DNA from: Moraxellaceae bacterium
GTDB lineage: Bacteria; Pseudomonadota; Gammaproteobacteria; Pseudomonadales; Ketobacteraceae
Direction: 5' to 3'
NCBI GenBank assembly: GCA_002402125.1
Contig: NVVG01000089.1
Span: 2,679 to 7,847 of the forward strand
Length of the DNA stretch: 5,169 nucleotides
The position numbers and the translations under genes are program-made. The notes beneath the pieces were generated by a model. That model saw only the letters and a list, made by a program, of their open reading frames with translations. It did not search any database and had not been told where the DNA came from. Positions 1 through 5,100 of this stretch are shown in pieces; within the stretch, counting starts at the first letter, position 1, and each line of letters begins with the position of its first letter.

Positions 1-1458
1 AATAGATTGGAATTGCAGTCTGTTTTAGATTCTCTTGGTGCGGCACGCACAACACTGAGGAGTAATGAGAGTAGATTGACAGAGAGCAGGGAGCAGCTTG
101 ATAAATATTCAAAGAGATTGGTTGAAAAAGAAGATGAAATGGTTGTTCATACCCGTATGATTGCAAGTAATGATAAATTGCTCGCTAAACAAGTCAAGGG
201 TTTAGCGTACCAAAAGGTGGTATTGCAAGATCAAGAGAGGGCGATAGATAGAAAGGCAGCTACGATTAAGCAGCAAAAAATATGGTTGGTGGTTGGTGGT
301 ATATCACTGGTTATATTCACAACATTGGTGCTAATGATGTTTCGAATTAGTGAGGCTAGAAGAATAGATAACCAAATGTTAAAAAAGGCTGAGGTTAATT
401 TACAACAGGCAAAATTGGCTGCTGAAAAAGCCAATGAAACTAAAAGCAGATTTTTGGCTTTTATGTCTCATGAAATACGCACCCCGTTAAATGCGATATT
501 AGGTTTTTCACAGCTTTTGGAATATGATAAATCCCTTTCAAATAAATCAATGCGAACAGTGCTGTCAATCAATAATAGCGGCACACATCTTTTAGCGTTA
601 ATTAATGATATATTAGAAGTCTCCAAAATCGAAGCTGGCCAGATGGTTTTGAATGAGCAGGAGTTTGATCTCCATGCTTTGATTGGAGACCTAAAAATCA
701 TGTTCCAACATTCCTGTGACTCTAAGCAGGTCTCTCTTGAAATACATTATTCTACGGATCTAATTCGTCACATTATCGCAGATTCGACGAAGATATTGCA
801 GATTCTTATAAACTTGCTGTCAAATGCTCTTAAATTTACCGCTGCGGGTGGCCGGGTATCGTTACAGGTATCGCACAGTGAAACCGAGGGGAATAACGTA
901 GAGTTATTTGTTGTAACAAAAGACACAGGAACAGGTATAGAACAACAAGATCAAGAAAAAATATTTTCAAGTTTTGAACAATCTCAATCTGGTCGGGATA
1001 CGAAAGAAGGGACCGGGTTAGGTTTGCCAATTAGTCGAGAATATGCCCATCTAATGGGCGGAGATATTGTTCTTACGAGTGAGGTCGGAAAAGGAAGTAC
1101 CTTTCGAGTTACATTGCAGTGTAAGCGTGCTGACGCGCTAGCAAAGGACGTAACTAACTCTCCAAATGCAACAACTCTAAACCAACGGTTTATCGAAAAT
1201 GACGTTAAAGAAAAGCAAACGTCAGAAAAACTGGATGCACAACAGCTTCATATTGCGGTGGCAGAGCTTCCTGTACAGTTAGTCGCTGAGTTGCGACTAG
1301 CATTAGATGCGGCAAATTCATCCAGAGTGAATAAGCTAATTAAACGTGTTGGTGATAGGAATAGTCTGCTAGCTGAGATGATGTTTGAGCACGCAGCAAT
1401 ATATGATTATTCCGCAATTCAACAGGTTCTAGCTGGGGAGGTGACTAATTCCGGGTGA
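1..1458 (+). CDS. Membrane sensor histidine kinase, 5' end outside the window
   Basis: This is the C-terminal part of a two-component sensor kinase, which autophosphorylates a histidine and passes the phosphate to a response regulator. The frame is open to base 1, so the TTG at 7 is probably not the start and the sensor domain lies upstream. Counting the codon at 7 as residue 1, residues 1-90 are a charged coiled coil and 92-112 a single membrane segment (IWLVVGG to LMMF). Residues 113-150 form a linker helix. The HisKA H-box [14 protein letters not shown] has the phospho-acceptor at H155. The HATPase_c domain follows, with N-box N273, G1 box DTGTGI (306-311, usually DTGIGI) and G2 box GTGLG (335-339), ending near 372. 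A polar linker leads to a helical tail (about 413-478) of the kind that follows the receiver domain in BarA-like hybrid kinases, but no receiver domain is present. From memory, similar coiled-coil/TM kinases carry an N-terminal YfiR-like (DUF4154) domain; that part cannot be seen here. Kinase identity is secure; its signal and partner are unknown. Confidence 0.93.
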   Translation, partial: NRLELQSVLDSLGAARTTLRSNESRLTESREQLDKYSKRLVEKEDEMVVHTRMIASNDKLLAKQVKGLAYQKVVLQDQERAIDRKAATIKQQKIWLVVGGISLVIFTTLVLMMFRISEARRIDNQMLKKAEVNLQQAKLAAEKANETKSRFLAFMSHEIRTPLNAILGFSQLLEYDKSLSNKSMRTVLSINNSGTHLLALINDILEVSKIEAGQMVLNEQEFDLHALIGDLKIMFQHSCDSKQVSLEIHYSTDLIRHIIADSTKILQILINLLSNALKFTAAGGRVSLQVSHSETEGNNVELFVVTKDTGTGIEQQDQEKIFSSFEQSQSGRDTKEGTGLGLPISREYAHLMGGDIVLTSEVGKGSTFRVTLQCKRADALAKDVTNSPNATTLNQRFIENDVKEKQTSEKLDAQQLHIAVAELPVQLVAELRLALDAANSSRVNKLIKRVGDRNSLLAEMMFEHAAIYDYSAIQQVLAGEVTNSG

Positions 1459-1485
1459 CTGCTTTAGAGTTTGGGTAATAGGTTC

Positions 1486-2019
1486 TTATTGCTGCTCTCG
1501 CCAACGTTTATACAGAATAACATTTTCTATAAAGCACTCTCGTATTAGGGGGTCATTCAATCGATCTTCGTCCTCGATAGGTAACGTTGGGAAATGATCC
1601 ATAATTGCCCTTGCGTATATACCGATACCATTACGTTCCAGTTGTTCATTGCGGTAGATTTTTACCTTTTCTATGCCACAACTTGGCGAGCCTTTTTTGA
1701 AAATATAACCGTAAATAGTAGAAATCCAGGGGGTTTGCTCAGTGGCACAAGTTTTTAAGCGGTCAGTCACATCAAAATCACTATCGACGGTGCCAACACA
1801 ACGAGTCTGATTGTCCACGTCAATTAAACGAATGGTATTGCGTGGAACACCTAATCCAATGTTCATTTCCGGGCAAAAAGAGCGGTATTCAAACCTGTTC
1901 CCTAAGGTCGTAACAATATAAGAATTGTACTTGTGGCCGCCATCGTAACGAACTTTTTCCCCAAGTAAGCAGCTGCTGATGCCTATAGGGATTTTTTCTA
2001 CCTTCGACTCGGCGGGCAT
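1486..2019 (-). CDS. DUF523 / TudS-like iron-sulfur desulfurase, single domain
   Basis: The 177-residue protein matches DUF523. The characterised member TudS is a thiouracil desulfurase that uses a [4Fe-4S] cluster held by three cysteines to remove sulfur from 2-thiouracil. Visible motifs are SSCLLG (C17), RYDGGHK (24-30), FCPE (C49), GLGVPR (55-60) and GSPSCG (C114). C17, C49 and C114 fit the three cluster ligands. There is no signal peptide or membrane segment, so it is probably cytosolic. A TTG at 2034 would add five residues, but an AAGAGG Shine-Dalgarno lies inside that extension, six bases before the ATG at 2019, so the ATG is chosen. The C-terminus RLNDPLIRECFIENVILYKRW resembles the linker that joins DUF523 to DUF1722 in fused proteins, yet the protein stops four residues later. 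It converges on the kinase gene with 27 bases between stops. Family assignment is firm; the physiological substrate is inferred. Confidence 0.9.
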   Translation of the reverse strand: MPAESKVEKIPIGISSCLLGEKVRYDGGHKYNSYIVTTLGNRFEYRSFCPEMNIGLGVPRNTIRLIDVDNQTRCVGTVDSDFDVTDRLKTCATEQTPWISTIYGYIFKKGSPSCGIEKVKIYRNEQLERNGIGIYARAIMDHFPTLPIEDEDRLNDPLIRECFIENVILYKRWREQQ

Positions 2020-2025
2020 ATAAAA

Positions 2026-2031
2026 CCTCTT
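2026..2031 (-). promoter_or_regulatory. Shine-Dalgarno of the DUF523 gene
   Basis: On the minus strand this reads AAGAGG, six bases upstream of the ATG at 2019-2017. It sits within the coding sequence implied by the upstream TTG at 2034, which argues that the ATG is the true start. Confidence 0.7.
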
Positions 2032-2066
2032 CAACTATGTGGGAATATGCATGTTTAATGGGTTAT

Positions 2067-2088
2067 AGGCCGGAATTTAGGCCTTTTT
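2067..2088 (+). terminator. Weak hairpin with T-tract
   Basis: AGGCC (2067-2071) pairs perfectly with GGCCT (2080-2084) across an eight-base loop, and T2084-T2088 form a short T-run on the plus strand. The stem is only five pairs. No plus-strand gene ends nearby; the kinase stops some 600 bases upstream. If functional, it could stop transcripts running from the kinase through the DUF523 gene in antisense. Chance occurrence is equally possible. Confidence 0.25.
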
Positions 2089-2236
2089 ATGGGTATATTG
2101 CTCTAAAAGTCATGAAATTGGAGGCTAACGTGGTTACGGTAGATCAATTTACCGAATAGTGTGGTGGTTGGTGTCAGCCAAAGCCACTTGGGTTGGATTA
2201 ATCTTACAATAAGTACCTTGAATGCGTCCGATGAGT

Positions 2237-2266
2237 TTGTCAAAATTGTATAAAATTGCAATATAG
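2237..2266 (+). promoter_or_regulatory. Candidate promoter/operator for the metallophosphoesterase-PPTase unit
   Basis: A -35-like TTGTCA (2237-2242) precedes a very AT-rich stretch with TATAAA at 2249-2254 and AATATA at 2260-2265. The AATATA has a 17-base spacer from TTGTCA but is a poor -10. The TATAAA is a good -10 but lacks a matching -35. The segment also holds two AAAATTG copies starting 10 bp apart (2242 and 2252) and a perfect ATTGCAAT palindrome (2255-2262). The position, about 50-75 bases before the start codon, is reasonable. Confidence 0.3.
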
Positions 2267-2296
2267 CCTGTAAAGTGGGTTGCTGGGAAACCCGTC

Positions 2297-2301
2297 GAGA
2301 G
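2297..2301 (+). promoter_or_regulatory. Likely ribosome binding site of the metallophosphoesterase gene
   Basis: GAGAG lies 11 bases before the ATG at 2313. It favours that ATG over the in-frame TTG at 2280, which would add eleven residues upstream of the typical family start MRVFAVSDVH. Confidence 0.5.
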
Positions 2302-2312
2302 AATTACCTATT

Positions 2313-3095
2313 ATGAGAGTTTTTGCTGTATCTGATGTACATGTAGATTATGAAGAGAACGAAACTTGGATTTATCTTATATCGAAGACCGAATATAAAG
2401 ATGATGTGCTCATTTTGGCAGGTGATATAAGTGATAATTTGAAACTGTTGTGCCGGTGCTTTGACCATCTGGTGAAATGCTTTAAAAAAGTTCTTTTTGT
2501 ACCGGGTAACCATGACCTTTGGGTTTTTCGTAATGAAATTGATTGTTCACTGGAGAAATTTCATGTGGTTAATGAGCTAGCCTCACAGCTAGGTATATCG
2601 ACGGACACCTATCAGGAAGGTGGTGTGTCGATTGTGCCGTTGTTAGGTTGGTATGATTTTTCATTTGGTGCGCCCTGTGCTCAAATTAAGTCTTCTTGGA
2701 TGGACTTTACCGCGTGTAAATGGCCTGCGGGTTATGATGAGAGATACCTTACCCAATTTTTCACGGGGAAGAACAAAGATCGTCTAGATGTGGAAAATGA
2801 TACGGTAATATCCTTTTCTCACTTTTTACCTCGTATCGACGTGATGCCCAGCTATATTCCGAAAAGGTTTCGTTATATCTACCCTGTGCTCGGTAGTACC
2901 CTTATTGAAAAACAGGTTCGAGCATTAAATTCTGATATACATATTTATGGCCATAGTCATGTAAACCGAAGGGTTCGCCTGGACGGCACGACCTATATTA
3001 ATAATGCCTTTGGGTCGCCAGCGGAGCGAAGAACTACCTCTAAAAAATTACGCTGTATTTACGATTCTGAAAAACCACCCACCAAACGACGGTAG
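2313..3095 (+). CDS. Calcineurin-like metallophosphoesterase, possibly PptH-like phosphopantetheinyl hydrolase
   Basis: This 260-residue cytosolic protein has the full set of two-metal phosphoesterase motifs: SDVHVD (D8, H10), AGDISD (G37, D38, D41), PGNHD (G65, N66, H67, D68), FSHF (H170) and YGHSHVNRR (G213, H214, H216). It belongs to the bacterial/plant subgroup with a W-x-D-F-x-x-C-x-W-P segment (W129-P138) and a C-terminal NAFGSP-x-ERR (231-239). It starts at the ATG at 2313. The gene lies 14 bases upstream of a phosphopantetheinyl transferase gene in the same direction, and the AGGA before the transferase overlaps its stop codon, so the two are probably co-transcribed and translationally linked. 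In M. tuberculosis the equivalent pair is PptH-PptT, where PptH removes 4'-phosphopantetheine from acyl carrier proteins. That activity is inferred here from fold and context only. Other phosphodiesters, such as nucleotides or CoA precursors, remain possible. No residue of the metal site appears lost. Confidence 0.9.
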   Translation: MRVFAVSDVHVDYEENETWIYLISKTEYKDDVLILAGDISDNLKLLCRCFDHLVKCFKKVLFVPGNHDLWVFRNEIDCSLEKFHVVNELASQLGISTDTYQEGGVSIVPLLGWYDFSFGAPCAQIKSSWMDFTACKWPAGYDERYLTQFFTGKNKDRLDVENDTVISFSHFLPRIDVMPSYIPKRFRYIYPVLGSTLIEKQVRALNSDIHIYGHSHVNRRVRLDGTTYINNAFGSPAERRTTSKKLRCIYDSEKPPTKRR

Positions 3096-3097
3096 GA
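3094..3097 (+). promoter_or_regulatory. Shine-Dalgarno of the PPTase gene, overlapping the upstream stop codon
   Basis: AGGA begins inside the TAG stop (3093-3095) of the metallophosphoesterase gene and lies 12 bases before the ATG at 3110. The spacing is slightly long. The overlap suggests that ribosomes finishing the first gene could help initiate the second. Confidence 0.4.
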
Positions 3098-3109
3098 AAC
3101 TCTGGGTTT

Positions 3110-3895
3110 ATGGATGTTGCCGATAACGAAATTCACCTCTGGTTTTCTTGTGATAGGGATATACAGGAGCACACAGCCAGCGAAAAATATCTAAGGTTAC
3201 TGGATGAGAGTGAAAAGAAGCGGCATCAGACGTTTCGTTTTGATCAACATAAACACCAGTATTTAGTGACCCGAGCATTAATTCGCACGGTGTTGTCGAT
3301 GTATCATCCCGATGTTGCACCAGAGCAATGGCAGTTTAAGAAGAACAAGCACGGTAAACCTTTTATTGGCAATGTTACGTCATACGACACCGTTACCTTT
3401 AATGTGTCACATACGGACGGACTTATTGTTCTCGCAATAGCTAAGACGCAGGAAGTGGGCGTTGATGTTGAATTTTTGAATCGGCGAGGGCGCTTGCTGG
3501 AGGTTGCGGATCGGTATTTTTCGCCCTCTGAGATTGAAGCCTTATTCTCTCTGCCTGAAGAAATGCAGCGAACTCGCTTCTTTGATTTGTGGACGCTTAA
3601 AGAGGCCTATATCAAGGCGTGTGGAATGGGGTTGGCGATACCATTGCGTCATTTTAGTTATCAGTTGGATACTGATACAGGGATTGATATAACCTTTGAC
3701 CCTGCTAGGGATGATGTTGCTGAACTATGGCAGTTTTGGTCGCTAGAATACGATAATCTACACCCAGTAGCGTTGGCGGTAAGAAATGAAGAAGCTGGGG
3801 GGATAAGCGACATTAAATATTATAGCGTAACACCGTTGCAAGATACTCAAGAGATACATTGCAACGTGATACGAAAGACCGGTGGGGTTCTTTAG
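3110..3895 (+). CDS. Sfp-type 4'-phosphopantetheinyl transferase
   Basis: This 261-residue protein transfers the 4'-phosphopantetheine arm of coenzyme A to a conserved serine of carrier proteins in fatty acid, polyketide or nonribosomal peptide synthesis. Motifs appear in the order of the Sfp/HetI family. The N-terminal half has R55 in the VTRALIR helix and WQFKKNKHGKP (74-84). Next come FNVSH (97-101) and VGVDVE (116-121; Mg ligands D119 and E121). Then comes LWTLKEAYIKACGMGL (160-175), with E165 as third Mg ligand and K169. The pseudo-dimeric layout is that of the larger Sfp class, not the short AcpS class. A tail of about 20 residues after VTPLQ has no recognised motif. It starts at the ATG at 3110 (M-D-V-A-D-N-E-I-H-L-W), which places the usual hydrophobic first strand correctly. 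It follows a metallophosphoesterase gene by 14 bases and converges on the dehydrogenase gene. Its carrier-protein target is not in the window. Confidence 0.95.
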   Translation: MDVADNEIHLWFSCDRDIQEHTASEKYLRLLDESEKKRHQTFRFDQHKHQYLVTRALIRTVLSMYHPDVAPEQWQFKKNKHGKPFIGNVTSYDTVTFNVSHTDGLIVLAIAKTQEVGVDVEFLNRRGRLLEVADRYFSPSEIEALFSLPEEMQRTRFFDLWTLKEAYIKACGMGLAIPLRHFSYQLDTDTGIDITFDPARDDVAELWQFWSLEYDNLHPVALAVRNEEAGGISDIKYYSVTPLQDTQEIHCNVIRKTGGVL

Positions 3896-3917
3896 GGTAG
3901 AACGAATAAGGCATATC

Positions 3918-3954
3918 AAAAAACTTGCGGGGTTAAATATAAGTTTACCCCCGC
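3918..3954 (-). terminator. Intrinsic terminator of the short-chain dehydrogenase gene
   Basis: Read on the minus strand, a GC-rich stem is followed, after three bases, by six T (3923-3918). The stem pairs 3927-3937 with 3944-3954: ten pairs, one T/C mismatch at 3933/3948 and a six-base loop. It begins 15 bases after the TAA of the dehydrogenase gene, the classical arrangement. On the plus strand the same hairpin follows the PPTase stop by about 30 bases but lacks a T-tract, so it is probably weaker in that direction. Confidence 0.75.
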
Positions 3955-3966
3955 CGTTAATGGCGG
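3951..3966 (+). terminator. Second hairpin overlapping the terminator stem
   Basis: CCGCC (3951-3955) pairs with GGCGG (3962-3966) around a GTTAAT loop, followed on the plus strand by the T-rich TGTTATTGT. It may help end PPTase transcription. Its left arm shares bases 3951-3954 with the larger hairpin, so both cannot form fully at once. Weak as an intrinsic terminator because the T-run is interrupted. Confidence 0.35.
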
Positions 3967-3968
3967 TG

Positions 3969-4733
3969 TTATTGTACTTTAGCCACCAGTTTTTCTGGTA
4001 GAACAGTAATAATCTTGGTAATGATGGACCACGGGAATGAAGGCACAATGACGCTGTCTTTTTTCTTTTGGATGGCGCTTAACATTTCCTTCGCGGCTTT
4101 TTCTGCGCTAATGACAAAGGGTTTTTTGCTCATGCCGGTCGATATGTCGGTATTAATAAAGCCCGGATGAATGGTTGTGACCTGAATGTTTTTATTACTT
4201 AGCTCCGCTCTTACGGCTTTCAGATAATTACTAAAACCGGCTTTGGAACTGGAATACGCACTACTTCCAGCGATGCCGGTCCATGCACTAACGGAGGACA
4301 TGCCAACAATGTGGCCACCGCCGGATGCACGAAAGATCTTGGCGGCAGCATCAACCGTAGCCATGCCACCGATAAGGTTAACTTGGATAACATGTTTGTC
4401 GGATGCGAAGTTATCGGTACCGGTACGGTTAATGGCGGTAACGCCCGCGTTGGCAATGATTATGTCTACGCCACCGAGGGTGTTTGATAGTTGTTCAAGA
4501 ACGGGGTAAATGGTTTCATCTTGAGCAACATCGAGTGTTGCAACCTCTACCGTTTGGGCGTCAGGTATTTGGGCGATTATTTCAGCTTTCACTTGCTCCA
4601 GAACATCGAGACGGCGCGCGACCAATCCCAATTGATACCCCTTCTTAGCCATTTCCACTGCTAGAGCTTTACCAATGCCTGACGATGCACCGGTGATTAT
4701 GGCTTTACCTGTGGGTTTCTTGTTTGTTGTCAT
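3969..4733 (-). CDS. Classical short-chain dehydrogenase/reductase (SDR)
   Basis: This 254-residue NAD(P)-dependent oxidoreductase has a Rossmann fold. Motifs are TGASSGIG (14-21) for the dinucleotide, VARR (38-41) after the second strand, whose arginines favour NADP(H), and NAGV (95-98). The catalytic set is N119, S147, Y160 and K164 (Y-S-S-S-K). All four catalytic residues are present at the usual spacing, including 13 residues from Ser to Tyr. Length is typical. The C-terminal end FPWSIITKIITVLPEKLVAKVQ is hydrophobic and amphipathic, as in SDRs that act near membranes or on lipid-like substrates; that reading is inference. It starts at the ATG at 4733, the only plausible one before the nucleotide motif, but the Shine-Dalgarno is poor. 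It is monocistronic, with its own terminator downstream and a possible promoter at 4780-4809. The substrate cannot be told from sequence. Confidence 0.93.
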   Translation of the reverse strand: MTTNKKPTGKAIITGASSGIGKALAVEMAKKGYQLGLVARRLDVLEQVKAEIIAQIPDAQTVEVATLDVAQDETIYPVLEQLSNTLGGVDIIIANAGVTAINRTGTDNFASDKHVIQVNLIGGMATVDAAAKIFRASGGGHIVGMSSVSAWTGIAGSSAYSSSKAGFSNYLKAVRAELSNKNIQVTTIHPGFINTDISTGMSKKPFVISAEKAAKEMLSAIQKKKDSVIVPSFPWSIITKIITVLPEKLVAKVQ

Positions 4734-4779
4734 AGTAGGGGCTTCGTGTTGTTTATTTTGAGGTTGTGTAATGCCATTG

Positions 4780-4809
4780 ATTCTAGCATTGGTAAGAGTT
4801 TTGCTGCAA
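4780..4809 (-). promoter_or_regulatory. Candidate sigma-70 promoter of the SDR gene
   Basis: On the minus strand, TTGCAG (4809-4804) as -35 and TAGAAT (4785-4780) as -10 are separated by 18 bases. The -10 matches the consensus in five of six positions and the -35 in four. It would give a leader of roughly 40 bases before the ATG at 4733. Confidence 0.4.
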
Positions 4810-4889
4810 ATGCTAGTGCTAGAGCTAATGGTACTTGAGTCTACACGACTAAAGCTGTTGTAATGCAGTTAAAAACGTCAGCATAGTAG

Positions 4890-4902
4890 TGTCAAATTGA
4901 CA
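4890..4902. promoter_or_regulatory. 13-bp perfect palindrome, candidate operator or -35 element
   Basis: TGTCAA and TTGACA are perfect inverted halves around a single A. The right half equals the consensus -35 hexamer, but no good -10 lies 16-18 bases downstream. It ends 34 bases before the start of the gabD relic and may have been a repressor or activator site for it. No regulator can be assigned. Confidence 0.4.
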
Positions 4903-4921
4903 TCGCTTTCGAAGGTTTTTT

Positions 4922-4927
4922 GGAGAG
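4922..4927 (+). promoter_or_regulatory. Ribosome binding site of the gabD relic
   Basis: GGAGAG lies nine bases before the ATG at 4937, a near-ideal Shine-Dalgarno. Its survival, with an intact N-terminus, shows that the 5' end of the former gene is original. Confidence 0.6.
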
Positions 4928-4936
4928 ATAGATCTT

Positions 4937-5100
4937 ATGTTGAATTTAGTTAACCCTGACTTAATGCGAAGCCAGTCCTATATTAATGGTGATAAAACAA
5001 CCGGCAGGTGTTGTTTACTCGATCCCCCTTGGTGAGAAAAATCACCTTTACCGGGTCCACGCCTGTCGGCAAGCTGTTAATGGGGGGGATAGATCGATAG
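4937..5100 (+). pseudogene. gabD: Degraded gabD: two fragments of succinate-semialdehyde dehydrogenase
   Basis: From the ATG at 4937, the first 19 codons read MLNLVNPDLMRSQSYINGD, which resembles the GabD N-terminus (E. coli begins MKLNDSNLFRQQALINGEW, from memory). The frame then loses similarity and stops with TGA at 5033-5035 after 32 codons. In another frame, 5026-5082 encode PLVRKITFTGSTPVGKLLM, which matches the GabD NAD-binding-region segment written in E. coli as PLVRKLSFTGSTEIGRQLM. This second frame ends in TAG at 5098-5100. The pieces are normally about 200 residues apart, so a large internal deletion plus a frameshift joined them. The break lies somewhere around 4994-5016. The catalytic Glu and Cys and the rest of the roughly 480-residue enzyme are missing. 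The intact enzyme oxidises succinate semialdehyde to succinate with NAD(P). The assignment to an ALDH of GabD type is strong; the product is non-functional. Confidence 0.82.

Larger units (their letters stand above)
2035..2312. other. Divergent intergenic region between the DUF523 and metallophosphoesterase genes
   Basis: About 280 bases separate two divergent starts and contain no convincing gene. Visible items are: a 5-bp GC hairpin followed by five T (2067-2088); a well-placed GGAGG before a nine-codon GTG mini-frame (2120-2159); a bulged inverted repeat GTGGTTGG / CCAA-AG-CCAC (2164-2187); and an AT-rich promoter-like segment with a 10-bp-spaced direct repeat (2237-2266). Promoters for both flanking genes should lie here. 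For the DUF523 gene the only -10-like string is TATAAC, read on the minus strand from 2067-2062, and it has no clear -35. Confidence 0.5.
4734..4936. other. Divergent regulatory region between the SDR gene and the gabD relic
   Basis: About 200 bases without coding signal. It holds a candidate minus-strand promoter (4780-4809), a perfect 8-bp inverted repeat CTAGCATT (4783-4790) / AATGCTAG (4809-4816), a perfect TGTCAA-A-TTGACA palindrome (4890-4902) and the relic's ribosome binding site (4922-4927). Nothing else is recognisable. Confidence 0.5.

Noticed and set aside
468..1030. Minus-strand frames of 64-77 residues opposite the kinase H-box and ATPase domain.
   Set aside because: They are antisense to highly conserved kinase motifs, with no own Shine-Dalgarno or domain.
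2020..2034. TTG start at 2034 for the DUF523 protein.
   Set aside because: The strong AAGAGG lies inside this extension at the right distance from the ATG at 2019.
2280..2312. TTG start at 2280 for the metallophosphoesterase.
   Set aside because: The extension has no family similarity, and the ATG at 2313 begins exactly at the first strand of the phosphoesterase fold, with GAGAG upstream.
3504..3692. A 62-residue plus-strand frame inside the PPTase gene.
   Set aside because: It overlaps the codons for the catalytic LWTLKEAYIKACGMGL motif in another frame and is a shadow.
3758..4048. A 96-residue minus-strand frame across the PPTase 3' end, the terminator and the SDR 3' end.
   Set aside because: It runs through an intrinsic terminator and two strongly supported genes in other frames, and no motif is visible.
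4243..4509. An 88-residue plus-strand open frame opposite the SDR gene.
   Set aside because: It lies wholly antisense to a clear SDR gene with all catalytic motifs, its product has no recognisable domain, and it is a frame shadow.
4783..4816. Inverted repeat CTAGCATT / AATGCTAG as a terminator or riboswitch.
   Set aside because: Eight AT-rich pairs across an 18-base gap with no T-tract make a weak structure. It overlaps the candidate SDR promoter and is better noted as a possible operator.
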